NCBI GenBank assembly: GCA_014360825.1
Contig: JACIWT010000002.1
Span: forward strand, 78,782 to 142,781
DNA from: Chloroflexota bacterium
GTDB taxonomy: Bacteria; Chloroflexota; Anaerolineae; UBA2200; JACIWT01
Length of the DNA: 64,000 bases
Direction: 5' to 3'
Part shown: positions 1 through 8,225 of the stretch, one piece after another
How positions within the stretch are numbered: position 1 is the first letter of the stretch
Layout: the number at the start of each line of letters is the position of its first letter
Program-made: the position numbers and the translations under genes
The notes under the pieces: model-generated
Database searches by the model: none
What the model was told of the DNA's origin: nothing
The model's input: the letters and a program-made list of their open reading frames with translations, nothing else

Positions 1-3
1 GAG

Positions 4-1263
4 ATGAGGACAGAACAAAGAAATGACCAGCCCTCGCTGACTCCCCCGCTCGTTGCCGAACCGGTCGGCGAGGAAGAGGTACAAACGGCCCCAAGACGTG
101 GATGCGGCCGGTGGGCTATGCTATTGGGTTTGGTGGTCGGCTTCTCGTTGCTTCTCGTGGTCGGCCTGGGTATTGTCGGAGTGTACCAGGGCCTCCAGGA
201 CCGCAATCGCACCAACCGCACCGCCGCCGCAGCCCACTATGATAAGGGTCTGGCTGCTATGGCGCAGGGAAACTACGAATTGGCTGAGGCTGAATTTGAA
301 CTCGCCGTGAGCCTGAACCCTGGTCATAGCGAAGCGGCTGCCAAGTTAGTCGAAGTTCGCGCTTTGCTCCAGGGAAGCCCTACTCCTACTCCGGGGCTGC
401 TGGGCGAACGCCTCATCACCCTGTACAATGAGGCCCGCCAAGCATATAACCGGCAGGACTGGGGTGTGGTTATCAACCGGCTCGAGGAAATCGTCAGCCT
501 AGACCCTGCCTTTGAGCGGGATGAGGTGCGGAGTCTATTATTCGACGCTTATCGGGCCAGTGGACTTCAGTTGGTAGGGGAGGATCGCCTGGAAGAGGCC
601 ATCCGCTATTTTGACCAGGCCCTGCAACTGCGACCAGGCGACCTGGATGTATTGACCCAGAGACAACTCGCTTCCCTGTATTTGACGGGCTTGAGTTACT
701 GGGGGGCGGACTGGGAGCGCGCCATCGAGGCGTTCCGTACCCTATATAGCATTCAACCACAATACAAGGATGCCCGACAGCGTTTGATAGACGCCTACGT
801 CGCCCACGGCGATGTACTCGCCACCAAGGGCGATTATTGCAAGGCTCGCGATCAATATCAGCAGGCCCTGGACATTGCTCCAGATCCCCGTATCACTGCC
901 AAACGCGACGATGCGGCCACTCAATGCGCTTCTGGTACTCCTCCCCCAGGTACACCAGGACCCAGCGGCTACTTTGTCGGCCGTCTGGTCAGATATGAGG
1001 CAGTGGAAGAAGGCAAGATCTATGTGCGTGGTAGGGTCTTGGATGAGAAAGGGAACCCTATTCCCGGCGTTCGGGTAGGTATCTCCGCTTTCGATTGGTC
1101 AGCCCCACCCGCCACAACCAATTACGAGGGCATCTATGCCTTCGATGGGCTGGCGAATGAGATCACGTTCACACTGACCTTGGTGGACTTGCCGCACGTA
1201 CCTTTCGATGTGCATACGTATTTCGGCAAACTGGTGTGGGTGGATTTCCAGCGTCAGCCTTAA
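4..1263 (+). CDS. TPR-repeat membrane protein with C-terminal Ig-like/carboxypeptidase-regulatory-like domain
   Basis: The 419-residue product has a cytoplasmic N-terminus, one membrane segment at about residues 38-62, then TPR-like helical repeats (about 75-115, 140-175, 185-215, 230-300). A Thr/Pro/Gly linker follows, and a C-terminal beta domain with the GRVLDEKGNPIPGVRV pattern typical of carboxypeptidase-regulatory-like folds. It is probably an anchored, outward-facing scaffold for protein contacts; no enzyme motif is visible. It heads a tight operon with the DUF3467, translin-like and nuclease-half genes (21-nt gap to the next gene). The reading frame stays open to the window edge, so the true start may lie upstream of the ATG at 4. 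The exact role is unknown. Confidence 0.75.
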   Translation: MRTEQRNDQPSLTPPLVAEPVGEEEVQTAPRRGCGRWAMLLGLVVGFSLLLVVGLGIVGVYQGLQDRNRTNRTAAAAHYDKGLAAMAQGNYELAEAEFELAVSLNPGHSEAAAKLVEVRALLQGSPTPTPGLLGERLITLYNEARQAYNRQDWGVVINRLEEIVSLDPAFERDEVRSLLFDAYRASGLQLVGEDRLEEAIRYFDQALQLRPGDLDVLTQRQLASLYLTGLSYWGADWERAIEAFRTLYSIQPQYKDARQRLIDAYVAHGDVLATKGDYCKARDQYQQALDIAPDPRITAKRDDAATQCASGTPPPGTPGPSGYFVGRLVRYEAVEEGKIYVRGRVLDEKGNPIPGVRVGISAFDWSAPPATTNYEGIYAFDGLANEITFTLTLVDLPHVPFDVHTYFGKLVWVDFQRQP

Positions 1264-1284
1264 GGAAAAGAGAGGAGAACTGAA

Positions 1285-1599
1285 ATGAGCAAACCTGAGC
1301 AATCTGAGATGCGTCCAATGCAGTTGAACGTGGAACTGCCAGGCGATCTAGAATCCATTTACGCCAATCTGGCGTTGATCACTCATTCCGCCTCCGAGAT
1401 CGTGATTGATTTCGCTCGAATGATGCCCAACGTGCCCAAAGCGAAGATATACGCTCGCATAGTGATGACGCCGATGAATGCCAAACTCTTGCTGAAGGCT
1501 CTGAGTGATAATCTCAGCAAGTTTGAGGAGAAGTTTGGCGAGATCAAGACGCCCGACAAGGGATTTGAAGTGGAACGCCCGATGGGCTTCAAACATTGA
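1285..1599 (+). CDS. DUF3467 family protein
   Basis: This 104-residue soluble protein has the DUF3467 pattern: an early Y-A-N segment, a hydrophobic strand with a DFAR motif after SEIVI, and the PKAKIYARIVMTP and AKLLLKAL stretches. A good ribosome site (AGAGGAG, about 1269-1275) precedes the ATG. Members are small cytoplasmic proteins of unknown biochemical function, found in many bacteria and archaea. It lies 21 nt after the TPR gene and 17 nt before the translin-like gene, so it is co-transcribed with both. The family call is made by eye and is fairly firm; no function is assigned. Confidence 0.75.
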   Translation: MSKPEQSEMRPMQLNVELPGDLESIYANLALITHSASEIVIDFARMMPNVPKAKIYARIVMTPMNAKLLLKALSDNLSKFEEKFGEIKTPDKGFEVERPMGFKH

Positions 1600-1616
1600 T
1601 CTGAAGGCAAACAAGA

Positions 1617-2267
1617 ATGAGTAGACTACAAGACATTGTGGAGCGTATCCGTGCCGATTTCGAAGCCCGCAATGCGGCTCGCGATCAGGCTCTGATCCGT
1701 TCACGGGAACTGACTCGTCACTGTGCTAACGCCATTCGTGCTACCCACCGCGGCGATTTTGCCGCTGCCCAGGCGCTACTGAACACGGCAGCAAAGGAAG
1801 CGGCGGTCATGGCTGCGGACTTAGAGGATTACCCAGACTTGTATTATGCCGGATACACCCAAGATGCGCTGAAGGAGTACGTAGAAGCAAGCGTCACTTA
1901 CGCCGTCATCCATGGGGAACCACTGCCCTCGCCAGAAGAACTCCGCGTCGAATACCCTGCCTATCTCAATGGCTTAGCCGAGGCGTCAAGCGAGTTGCGC
2001 CGGCATACATTGGACTTGATACGCCACGGCGAAGCCTCTCAGGGTGAACGCATCTTGGAGGTGATGGAAGACATCTACGCCGAATTGATCACCATTGATT
2101 ATCCTGACGCCATTACCGGAGGCTTGCGTCGCACCACAGACCAACTGCGCGCCGTTCTCGAGCGCACCCGTGGTGATCTGACCCTCTCCATACGTCAAGA
2201 GGCTATGCGCCAGGCATTGCAAGACTTCGAGAGCCGGATGATGCCTGGAGGCGGGCCAGATGAGTAG
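1617..2267 (+). CDS. Translin-family protein
   Basis: The 216-residue, mostly alpha-helical product matches the translin/TRAX fold. An N-terminal helix is rich in charged residues, the middle contains a DLEDYPDLYYAGY region and the segment EYVEASVTYAV, and the C-terminal YPDAITGGLRRTTDQLR...TRGDL motif is the family's most recognisable signature. Eukaryotic translins form octamers that bind single-stranded nucleic acid and, with TRAX, cut RNA; archaeal and bacterial homologues are little studied. Its stop overlaps the next start by 8 nt, so it is translationally coupled to the nuclease N-half. A nucleic-acid-binding role for the operon is an inference from this pairing. Confidence 0.8.
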   Translation: MSRLQDIVERIRADFEARNAARDQALIRSRELTRHCANAIRATHRGDFAAAQALLNTAAKEAAVMAADLEDYPDLYYAGYTQDALKEYVEASVTYAVIHGEPLPSPEELRVEYPAYLNGLAEASSELRRHTLDLIRHGEASQGERILEVMEDIYAELITIDYPDAITGGLRRTTDQLRAVLERTRGDLTLSIRQEAMRQALQDFESRMMPGGGPDE

Positions 2268-2511
2268 GAATGTGATTATTCGAGCCAGCGAATTGGGGCG
2301 CTACGATTACTGTGCTCGTAGTTGGTGGCTGGAACGGGTGCGGGGGTACGCCCCAGAGAACATCGAGGACTTGCAGGCTGGCGAATCGGCTCACCTAGCC
2401 CATGGGGAGACGGTCATCCGCTACCATTTTGTGCAGCGCTTGGCCTACGCGATCCTGTTGCTAGCCGGACTGGCCGCGCTTTTGCTGCTTTTTCTTTCAA
2501 TGCGAGGCTAA
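2260..2511 (+). CDS. N-terminal half of a split, membrane-tethered Cas4/Dna2-type nuclease
   Basis: This 83-residue protein resembles only the N-terminal part of a Cas4/Dna2 PD-(D/E)XK nuclease. It has the E-x3-Y-x-Y-C-x-R-x-W-W-L motif with Cys18, which in Cas4 is the first iron-sulfur ligand, and the L-x2-G-x3-H motif with His45. It then ends in one membrane helix (about residues 61-80). Arg and His before the helix suggest the soluble part faces the cytoplasm. The catalytic Asp, Glu and Lys and the other three cysteines are absent here but present in the gene at 3197-3727. It overlaps the translin-like gene by 8 nt. A decayed fragment is the alternative, but the exact motif division and clean operon spacing argue for a working subunit. 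Confidence 0.65.
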   Translation: MSRNVIIRASELGRYDYCARSWWLERVRGYAPENIEDLQAGESAHLAHGETVIRYHFVQRLAYAILLLAGLAALLLLFLSMRG

Positions 2512-2516
2512 GCGTC

Positions 2517-3200
2517 ATGTCTTCCAGTACACGCGGGATTATCCTGGCTTGTTGCACTGTGCTAGTCCTGATGGGTTGCACCACGGTATCACTCACGCCT
2601 GATCCAGGCCAACCCACGATCCCAACATCTGCGACAGCAGTGACCCCTGCGATATCCGCGACGCCGGTTCCCCTGACCGCCACAGCCAGCCCAACGATCC
2701 GCGTCGCTCCTCCCCAACCAACGTTTACTATAACCCGCGTTCCTCCGACATCCACTGCCTCTCCCACCCTATCGCCAACGCCTTATCCGAAATCCGTTAT
2801 AGTGAATCAGGATGAGCAGCAGATGTACATTTACGAGAATGGGGTGCAGGTACGAGTCCTGCCATGCAGTACGGGGCTTCCGGACAACGAGGAAACTAGG
2901 ACTCCTGCCTGGGAAGGAACGGTAGGCAAGTACTGGGGTACGTTCTCATCGTTTGGCACCACGCAAGACGAGGGTTGGTTCCTCTTCAAGCACCATGGCA
3001 GTATCCTGATACATGGCGCTCCCTACACTCTTGACGAGGATGGAAATAAGGTGTACCAGGACTTGGATGCCCTCGGCGTGCGGCCTATATCCCACGGGTG
3101 CATTCGCCTTCACCCTGACGATGCACGTTGGTTCACCCAATGGGGTCCTGAAGGGGCGCATATCGTAATTATGCCCTGGACGGGAGGAAGTAGTCAGTGA
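2517..3200 (+). CDS. L,D-transpeptidase (YkuD domain) lipoprotein
   Basis: The 227-residue product starts with a lipoprotein signal (LVLMGC lipobox, Cys about residue 21) and a Thr/Pro/Ser-rich linker. A YkuD domain follows with the catalytic signature ISHGCIRL near residue 195 and an upstream ILIHG histidine. Such enzymes form 3-3 peptidoglycan cross-links or attach proteins to the wall, working outside the membrane with the SHGC cysteine as nucleophile. I chose the ATG at 2517, 5 nt after the preceding stop, because it gives a complete signal peptide; the frame is open further upstream but that part overlaps the previous gene. Its placement between two nuclease halves is unexpected. The stop overlaps the next GTG by 4 nt. 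Confidence 0.9.
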   Translation: MSSSTRGIILACCTVLVLMGCTTVSLTPDPGQPTIPTSATAVTPAISATPVPLTATASPTIRVAPPQPTFTITRVPPTSTASPTLSPTPYPKSVIVNQDEQQMYIYENGVQVRVLPCSTGLPDNEETRTPAWEGTVGKYWGTFSSFGTTQDEGWFLFKHHGSILIHGAPYTLDEDGNKVYQDLDALGVRPISHGCIRLHPDDARWFTQWGPEGAHIVIMPWTGGSSQ

Positions 3201-3727
3201 ATCTAGCAGGCTGGGCGTTTCTATCCTCTGTTCTCCTACTTGCTCTGGGGTTGGCACTGTTGTGGTTGGCTCATCGGCAGCGTGAGAGAACGGGTCTCCC
3301 CGCGGGCGAGGTGGTTTACTCAGACACGGGGGCGCGCCATCGGGTGGAGCGCCCTTTGTTCTCACGAAGGTATCGTCTCAGCGGCAAGCCAGATTATTTG
3401 GTGTTGCAAGGCGATGCGGTGATCCCCGTGGAAGTGAAGCCCAAACGCACTGCCACATCACCTTACTCGTCCGACGTGTTGCAACTGGCAGCCTATGGCC
3501 TCCTGGTGGAGGAGAATTACGGTCAAGCATCCCCCTACGGCATCGTCTCTTATGCCAACGCCTCGTTCCGCGTGCCGTTCACGCCCGAATTGCGTCAAAG
3601 ACTATTCGATACCTTGGCAGCCCTGCGCGCCGATTTGCATGCCCAAGACGTGGAACCCAGTCACAACTCGCCTCAACGTTGCCTGCGCTGTGGGCACCGT
3701 GGGCATTGTGAGAAGAGGCTGGCATAG
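3197..3727 (+). CDS. C-terminal half of a split, membrane-tethered Cas4/Dna2-type nuclease
   Basis: The 176-residue product begins with a membrane helix (about 5-25) followed by Arg-rich residues, which places the rest in the cytoplasm. The remainder matches the Cas4/Dna2 nuclease core: GKPDYLV with Asp66, V-E-V-K with Glu79 and Lys81, QLAAY with Gln96 and Tyr100, and a C-terminal C-x2-C-x5-C triad (Cys162, 165, 171) with the spacing of the Cas4 iron-sulfur ligands. The fourth ligand and the G-x3-H motif are in the 2260-2511 product. The GTG start overlaps the previous stop (GTGA) and has a strong GGGAGGA ribosome site at 3182. No CRISPR array or other cas gene is in the window. Confidence 0.8.
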   Translation: MNLAGWAFLSSVLLLALGLALLWLAHRQRERTGLPAGEVVYSDTGARHRVERPLFSRRYRLSGKPDYLVLQGDAVIPVEVKPKRTATSPYSSDVLQLAAYGLLVEENYGQASPYGIVSYANASFRVPFTPELRQRLFDTLAALRADLHAQDVEPSHNSPQRCLRCGHRGHCEKRLA

Positions 3728-3753
3728 CCTGACTCGAACATACGTTCGCCAGT

Positions 3754-3782
3754 TGGACAACTCATCCAAAAGTGATTATAAT
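3754..3782 (+). promoter_or_regulatory. Putative promoter of the hisS operon
   Basis: TGGACA (3754-3759) and TATAAT (3777-3782) are separated by 17 nt, just downstream of the nuclease gene. Transcription would start near 3789, leaving about 45 nt before the GTG chosen for hisS. Confidence 0.6.
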
Positions 3783-3833
3783 AAGTCTTAAGCCGCCTTG
3801 AACGGCGAATCTAACACCTCGTCGAGGTCAATC

Positions 3834-5093
3834 GTGTACAAAGCACCGCGTGGCACGCAGGATATCCTGCCGGAAGAATACCCTTATTGGCGTCATGTCA
3901 CAGATCGGATTCACCATGTGTGTCAGTTGCATGGGTGGGAGCAGTTCGACGTCCCTCTCTTCGAAGAGACGGCCCTCTTCACTCGCGGCATCGGCGAGGC
4001 CACGGATATCGTGGAGAAGGAGATGTACTCCTTCAAAGACCGAGGGGGCACAGAATTGACCCTGCGTCCGGAATTCACTGCTGGGGTGGTGCGTGCGTAT
4101 CTGGAGAATGGTTTGCACACCAGACCCCAGCCAGTGAAACTGTACTCCATTGGTCCCATCTTCCGTTATGAGCGCCCCCAGGCTGGTCGCTACCGCCAGA
4201 GCACACAATGGAATGTGGAAGCCATCGGAGAGCAGGATGCTGCCTTGGATGTGGAGACGATGGGCGTGGCCTGGTACCTCTACGAGGACCTGGGCTTCAG
4301 GGGACTTTCCTTCCAAATCAATAGCATTGGCTGCCCAGTCTGCCGGCCAACCTATAGCCGAGTGTTGGTGGAATACTACCGACGACACGAAAAAAGGCTC
4401 TGCGACGATTGCAAACGTCGGCTGTACACCAATCCCATGCGGCTATTGGATTGCAAGAACGAAGGTTGCCAGCCTATCATCGAGGATGCTCCGCACAGTG
4501 CTGACTACCTGTGTGACGAATGTCGGGCTCACTATGCGGAACTCCGGCGCTATTTGGATCTGCTGAAGCGACCTTACACCGAGAACCATCGCCTGGTGCG
4601 TGGCCTAGACTATTATACCAAGACGGTTTTCGAAGTGTGGGCGGAGGGCATTGGTGCTCAGGGAGCGCTGTGCGGTGGTGGTCGCTACGATGGCTTAGCC
4701 GAGGCGATTGGAGGCCCACATACCCCTGGCGTTGGTTTCGCTGCAGGCGTGGAGCGCATCATCTTGCTCTTAAAAGCCCAGCGCATCGCTCCGCCGCCCC
4801 TGCCGAAGCCTTTGGTTTGGGTGGCCTATACTGGCAAGGAAACCAAAGATGCTGCGCTGATGCTCCTGACCGATCTGCGCAGGAATGGCATCGGCGCTGT
4901 ACTGACTTTCGGCGATCGCAGTCTGAAAGCCCAACTAAAAACCGCTGACAAAGCGGGCGTCGCTTACACCGTTATCCTGGGTGAGGGCGAAATAGCGAGA
5001 GGTGAAGTGATTGTCCGCCACATGGCCGCCGGCGAGCAGGTGACCATGTCGTTGTCGGAGATCCCCAAATGGCTAAAGGCGCGCGCACAATGA
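3834..5093 (+). CDS. hisS: Histidine--tRNA ligase
   Basis: This class II aminoacyl-tRNA synthetase charges tRNA-His. The 419-residue product opens with APRGTQDILP, has the motif 2 region RYERPQAGRYRQ, the histidine-specific LVRGLDYYTKTVFE segment, motif 3 with GRYDGL...GVER, and a C-terminal anticodon-binding domain. The Cys-rich insertion (C-x2-C, C-x4-C and C-x2-C patterns) is common in bacterial HisRS. The GTG at 3834 is preferred because it follows GAGGT at 3824 and places the product at the family's usual N-terminus; an in-frame TTG at 3798 is the alternative but lacks a ribosome site. It heads a housekeeping operon with nadK and recN. Confidence 0.95.
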   Translation: MYKAPRGTQDILPEEYPYWRHVTDRIHHVCQLHGWEQFDVPLFEETALFTRGIGEATDIVEKEMYSFKDRGGTELTLRPEFTAGVVRAYLENGLHTRPQPVKLYSIGPIFRYERPQAGRYRQSTQWNVEAIGEQDAALDVETMGVAWYLYEDLGFRGLSFQINSIGCPVCRPTYSRVLVEYYRRHEKRLCDDCKRRLYTNPMRLLDCKNEGCQPIIEDAPHSADYLCDECRAHYAELRRYLDLLKRPYTENHRLVRGLDYYTKTVFEVWAEGIGAQGALCGGGRYDGLAEAIGGPHTPGVGFAAGVERIILLLKAQRIAPPPLPKPLVWVAYTGKETKDAALMLLTDLRRNGIGAVLTFGDRSLKAQLKTADKAGVAYTVILGEGEIARGEVIVRHMAAGEQVTMSLSEIPKWLKARAQ

Positions 5094-5935
5094 AGCATCC
5101 GACGAAAACGGTTGTAAAGAAAATCGGCATCCTGCACCATCCCAAACTGGAAGCATCCCAGAAACTGGCGGAGGAGATCAGAGCCTTGCTGGCTGATAAT
5201 GGGATAGATGTCCACTGCGGATCGGCTTGGAATGAGGGCGAAATCCACAGTTGTGCCGAGGATGCGGAACTCCTGATCACCTTGGGTGGCGATGGGACGA
5301 TCGTGCGTGCGGCTCGTATTGCTGCACCGCTGGGTGTGCCTATCTTGAGCGTTAACATGGGGCGGCTTGGCTTCTTGGCCGAACTACAGCCCTGGGAAGT
5401 GCACGACAAACTCCCCACTGTGCTGGACGGTCATTATTGGCTGGAGGAACGTTTGATGCTCCGCGCCGAATTACGCCGTGGGAAAAAATCCATAGGGAGT
5501 TATGAGGCTCTGAATGATATAGTGGTCAGTCGGGCCGCGGTCGCACGAGTGATTCGGGTGTCCACTATGGTGAATGGCGAGTATCTCATCACCTATGTCG
5601 CTGATGGCGTCATCGTGGCTACTCCCACTGGCTCAACTGCTTATGCCCTGGCTGCAGGTGGTCCTATTATAGACCCCAGCCTGCGCTGCCTGCTGGTGAA
5701 GCCGATTGCTGCTCATCTCACCATTGCCCAAGCGCTGGTTCTCCCACCTACGTGCGAGGTAGCATTGGACGTCTCGACTGAGTATGGCGCGCTGTTCACC
5801 GTGGATGGGCAAAAAGACGCCCCGCTAGAGGACGGTGACATTGTAATGGTTCGCGCCAGTGAGCACTCGTGCCATTTGGTCAGGCTTCGTCCCCCCAACT
5901 ATTTCTATGCGACTCTGTTGGATAGGCTACGATGA
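5069..5935 (+). CDS. nadK: NAD kinase
   Basis: NAD kinase phosphorylates NAD to NADP in the cytoplasm. The 288-residue product carries the family's GGDGT motif, NMGRLGFLAE, the conserved LNDIVVSR segment (usually NE/ND), the DGVIVATPTGSTAYALAAGGPI signature and FTVDGQ near the C-terminus. The length is normal. The ATG at 5069 overlaps the end of hisS by 25 nt and has GGAG at 5057; an ATG at 5090 overlapping the hisS stop as ATGA is an alternative that would remove seven residues. The stop overlaps the next gene as ATGA. NadK beside recN is a common bacterial arrangement. Confidence 0.95.
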   Translation: MAKGARTMKHPTKTVVKKIGILHHPKLEASQKLAEEIRALLADNGIDVHCGSAWNEGEIHSCAEDAELLITLGGDGTIVRAARIAAPLGVPILSVNMGRLGFLAELQPWEVHDKLPTVLDGHYWLEERLMLRAELRRGKKSIGSYEALNDIVVSRAAVARVIRVSTMVNGEYLITYVADGVIVATPTGSTAYALAAGGPIIDPSLRCLLVKPIAAHLTIAQALVLPPTCEVALDVSTEYGALFTVDGQKDAPLEDGDIVMVRASEHSCHLVRLRPPNYFYATLLDRLR

Positions 5936-6453
5936 CGGGCGAAAACAACGTCATGTATTGCGCCAACCACCCGGATATCGAAACGCTCTTGCGCTGCAGT
6001 AAGTGCGGCAAACCTATCTGCACCCGGTGTGGGATACGCACGCCAGTGGGAGTGCGCTGCCGCGAATGCGCCAACTTGCAGCGCTCGCCGATGTACATCG
6101 TTGGCCCCAGCGACCTCTTACGTGCTACCGTCGTCGCCCTGCCTTGTTCTCTCCTGGCGGGTTTTGTGATGAGCCAAGTGAACCTGCTCTTCGGCTTTTT
6201 CATTGGGCCTGTTGCAGGTGGCAGTATTGCTGAACTCGTTAGCCGCATCACACACGGCAAGCGGGGTGTGGAGATACAGATTTTGGTCAGCGCCTGCATT
6301 ATTTTGGGTGCCCTGGTGCCTGCGCTCTATTTGACGGGTGTTTTGTTCAACCGTTCAGCCCTGACTGGGTCGAGGCTGTTCGCACTTGTCTATCGGGTCA
6401 ATGTAGTTTATCTCGTCTTAAGCGTTGGAGCAGCAATTGCGCGGCTCCGTTAG
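5932..6453 (+). CDS. Zinc-ribbon/B-box-like membrane protein
   Basis: The 173-residue protein has an N-terminal Cys/His cluster (YCANHP, CSKCGKPIC-x2-CG, and C-x2-C of RCREC) resembling a B-box or double zinc ribbon, within the first 50 residues. Four hydrophobic membrane segments follow in the rest. Similar zinc-finger plus membrane architectures are annotated as B-box zinc-finger proteins in Chloroflexota and Actinobacteria; their function is not known. It is coupled to nadK by an ATGA overlap and precedes recN by 20 nt. A membrane-bound adaptor role is possible, but I see no catalytic residues. Confidence 0.75.
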   Translation: MTGENNVMYCANHPDIETLLRCSKCGKPICTRCGIRTPVGVRCRECANLQRSPMYIVGPSDLLRATVVALPCSLLAGFVMSQVNLLFGFFIGPVAGGSIAELVSRITHGKRGVEIQILVSACIILGALVPALYLTGVLFNRSALTGSRLFALVYRVNVVYLVLSVGAAIARLR

Positions 6454-6473
6454 ATCGTGGAGGTGATCGGTCT

Positions 6474-8222
6474 TTGCTCGAGGAGTTGAGCATCTCGAAT
6501 TTCGCGATCATTGACAACTTGCAACTGACTTTTGCGCCCGGATTTAATGTGCTCACGGGTGAAACCGGTGCAGGTAAGTCTATCATCATTGATGCCGTTA
6601 GCATGCTGCTCGGCGGGCGGGCGGACTCCACTTTCATCCGTTCTGGCACCGAGGGTGCGCGCATAGAGGGCGTCTTTCGCTTGCCTGAGGCCGTGCGCCG
6701 CGAGATCGGCCCATTGTTGAGCGAGGGGGGGCTGGAAGGCGAGGATGATACGCTCATTCTGGCCCGCGAGATCAAGGCCAGTGGGCGCAACATCTGCCGC
6801 GTGAACAACCGCCCTGTTACATTATCCTTCCTGGAGCAGATTGGCCAAAGATTGGTGGACATCCATGGTCAGAGTGAGCACCTATCGCTCCTGCGTGTGC
6901 GGAATCACCTCATCTTCCTGGACCGCTATGCGGGGTTGGAGGAGCAACGCGCCGAATTGGCAACGGTCGTCCAAGCCCTGCGCGCCGTGCGCGAGGAATT
7001 GCATGGCCTCATCCGAGACGAGCGAGAATTGGCCCGACGCGTGGACCTCTTGGAGTTCCAAGTCAAAGAGATTGAGTCTGCACGCCTGGACCCGAACGAG
7101 GAGGAAGAGATCGCCCGTGAGCGCAACCTCCTAGTGAACGCAGAGAAACTGGCCGGCCTGTGCGCGGATGCCTATCGCCGATTGAATGAAGGCGAAGAGG
7201 AGCAGCTCTCCATCATAGACAATTTGGCAGAGGTGATTCGTGATATTGGTGCACTGGAGAAGTTAGACCCAACGAGAGCTTCCTATCGCGCTACAGCCGA
7301 GGAAGCGCTGTACCAACTGGAAGAATTGGCCCGCTCCCTGCGGGATTACCAAGAGAGCATTGAGTTCGACCCGCATCGTTTGCGCCAGTTAGAAGAACGG
7401 CTCGACCTGCTTTATAACCTCAAGCGCAAATACGGCGACTCTGTGGCGGAGGTCATTGCCTATGGTCAGCGCGCCCGGGCGGAACTCGAGGCCATTACCC
7501 ATCACGAGGAACGCATTGCGGAACTGCGGGAGAAAGAGACCCATTTGCTCAACCAGATCGCAGTGTTGGGCCAGGCACTCTCCAAGGCTCGTCGTGAAGC
7601 CGCCGCCGAACTGGAGGCCGCGGTGGAGCGCGAATTGGGTGATTTGAATATGGCCCGCGCACAGTTCAAAGTTTCCATCGAGTGGGTGGAGGCACCTGAT
7701 GGAGTGGCCATAGGAGGGAAGACCTATCGCTTCGACGCCACAGGTCTGGACCACGTGGAATTTCTCATCTCTCCGAATGTTGGCGAGCCACCCAAACCGC
7801 TGGTCAAGATCGCATCGGGTGGTGAGACTTCGCGTCTGATGTTAGCGATGAAAACTGTGCTTTGCCGTGCCGACCAAGTGCCCACTCTCATCTTCGATGA
7901 GATTGATCAGGGCATTGGGGGGCGAACGGGCTCCGTTGTGGGTCGCAAACTCTGGAATCTGACGGAGGGTCATCAAGTGTTCTGTGTTACCCACCTGCCT
8001 CAACTGGCTGCTTATGGCGATGTCCACTTCCGGATCTATAAACAAGTCGTCGGCGAGCGCACCGTTACCCTTGTGGATATATTGGACGACGAGGCCCGTA
8101 TCTCGGAATTGGGTGCCATGCTTGGCGGCCCGGATAGCGAGGCCACTCGCCGCAGTGCTGCTGAACTATACGAAGAGGGAAAGCGCTTTCGCCCTCAGCG
8201 AGCCAGCGTTCACCAGGAGTAG
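6474..8222 (+). CDS. recN: DNA repair protein RecN
   Basis: This SMC-like ATPase acts in double-strand break repair. The 582-residue product has an N-terminal ATPase half with LSISNFAIID and the Walker A GETGAGKS, a long central coiled coil (about residues 150-400, rich in Glu/Arg/Leu), and a C-terminal half with the ABC signature ASGGETSRLMLA, Walker B TLIFDEIDQGIGG, and the VTHLPQ switch. Its length is usual. Translation starts at TTG 6474, directly behind a strong GGAGGTGAT ribosome site near 6459; no better start exists. It lies in the hisS-nadK operon and is followed after 3 nt by the HIT gene. Confidence 0.97.
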   Translation: MLEELSISNFAIIDNLQLTFAPGFNVLTGETGAGKSIIIDAVSMLLGGRADSTFIRSGTEGARIEGVFRLPEAVRREIGPLLSEGGLEGEDDTLILAREIKASGRNICRVNNRPVTLSFLEQIGQRLVDIHGQSEHLSLLRVRNHLIFLDRYAGLEEQRAELATVVQALRAVREELHGLIRDERELARRVDLLEFQVKEIESARLDPNEEEEIARERNLLVNAEKLAGLCADAYRRLNEGEEEQLSIIDNLAEVIRDIGALEKLDPTRASYRATAEEALYQLEELARSLRDYQESIEFDPHRLRQLEERLDLLYNLKRKYGDSVAEVIAYGQRARAELEAITHHEERIAELREKETHLLNQIAVLGQALSKARREAAAELEAAVERELGDLNMARAQFKVSIEWVEAPDGVAIGGKTYRFDATGLDHVEFLISPNVGEPPKPLVKIASGGETSRLMLAMKTVLCRADQVPTLIFDEIDQGIGGRTGSVVGRKLWNLTEGHQVFCVTHLPQLAAYGDVHFRIYKQVVGERTVTLVDILDDEARISELGAMLGGPDSEATRRSAAELYEEGKRFRPQRASVHQE

Positions 8223-8225
8223 CCC

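Noticed and set aside
2260-3727. A CRISPR-Cas locus suggested by the Cas4-like halves
   Set aside because: No repeat-spacer array and no other cas gene were seen in the window; the nuclease halves lie in an unrelated operon.
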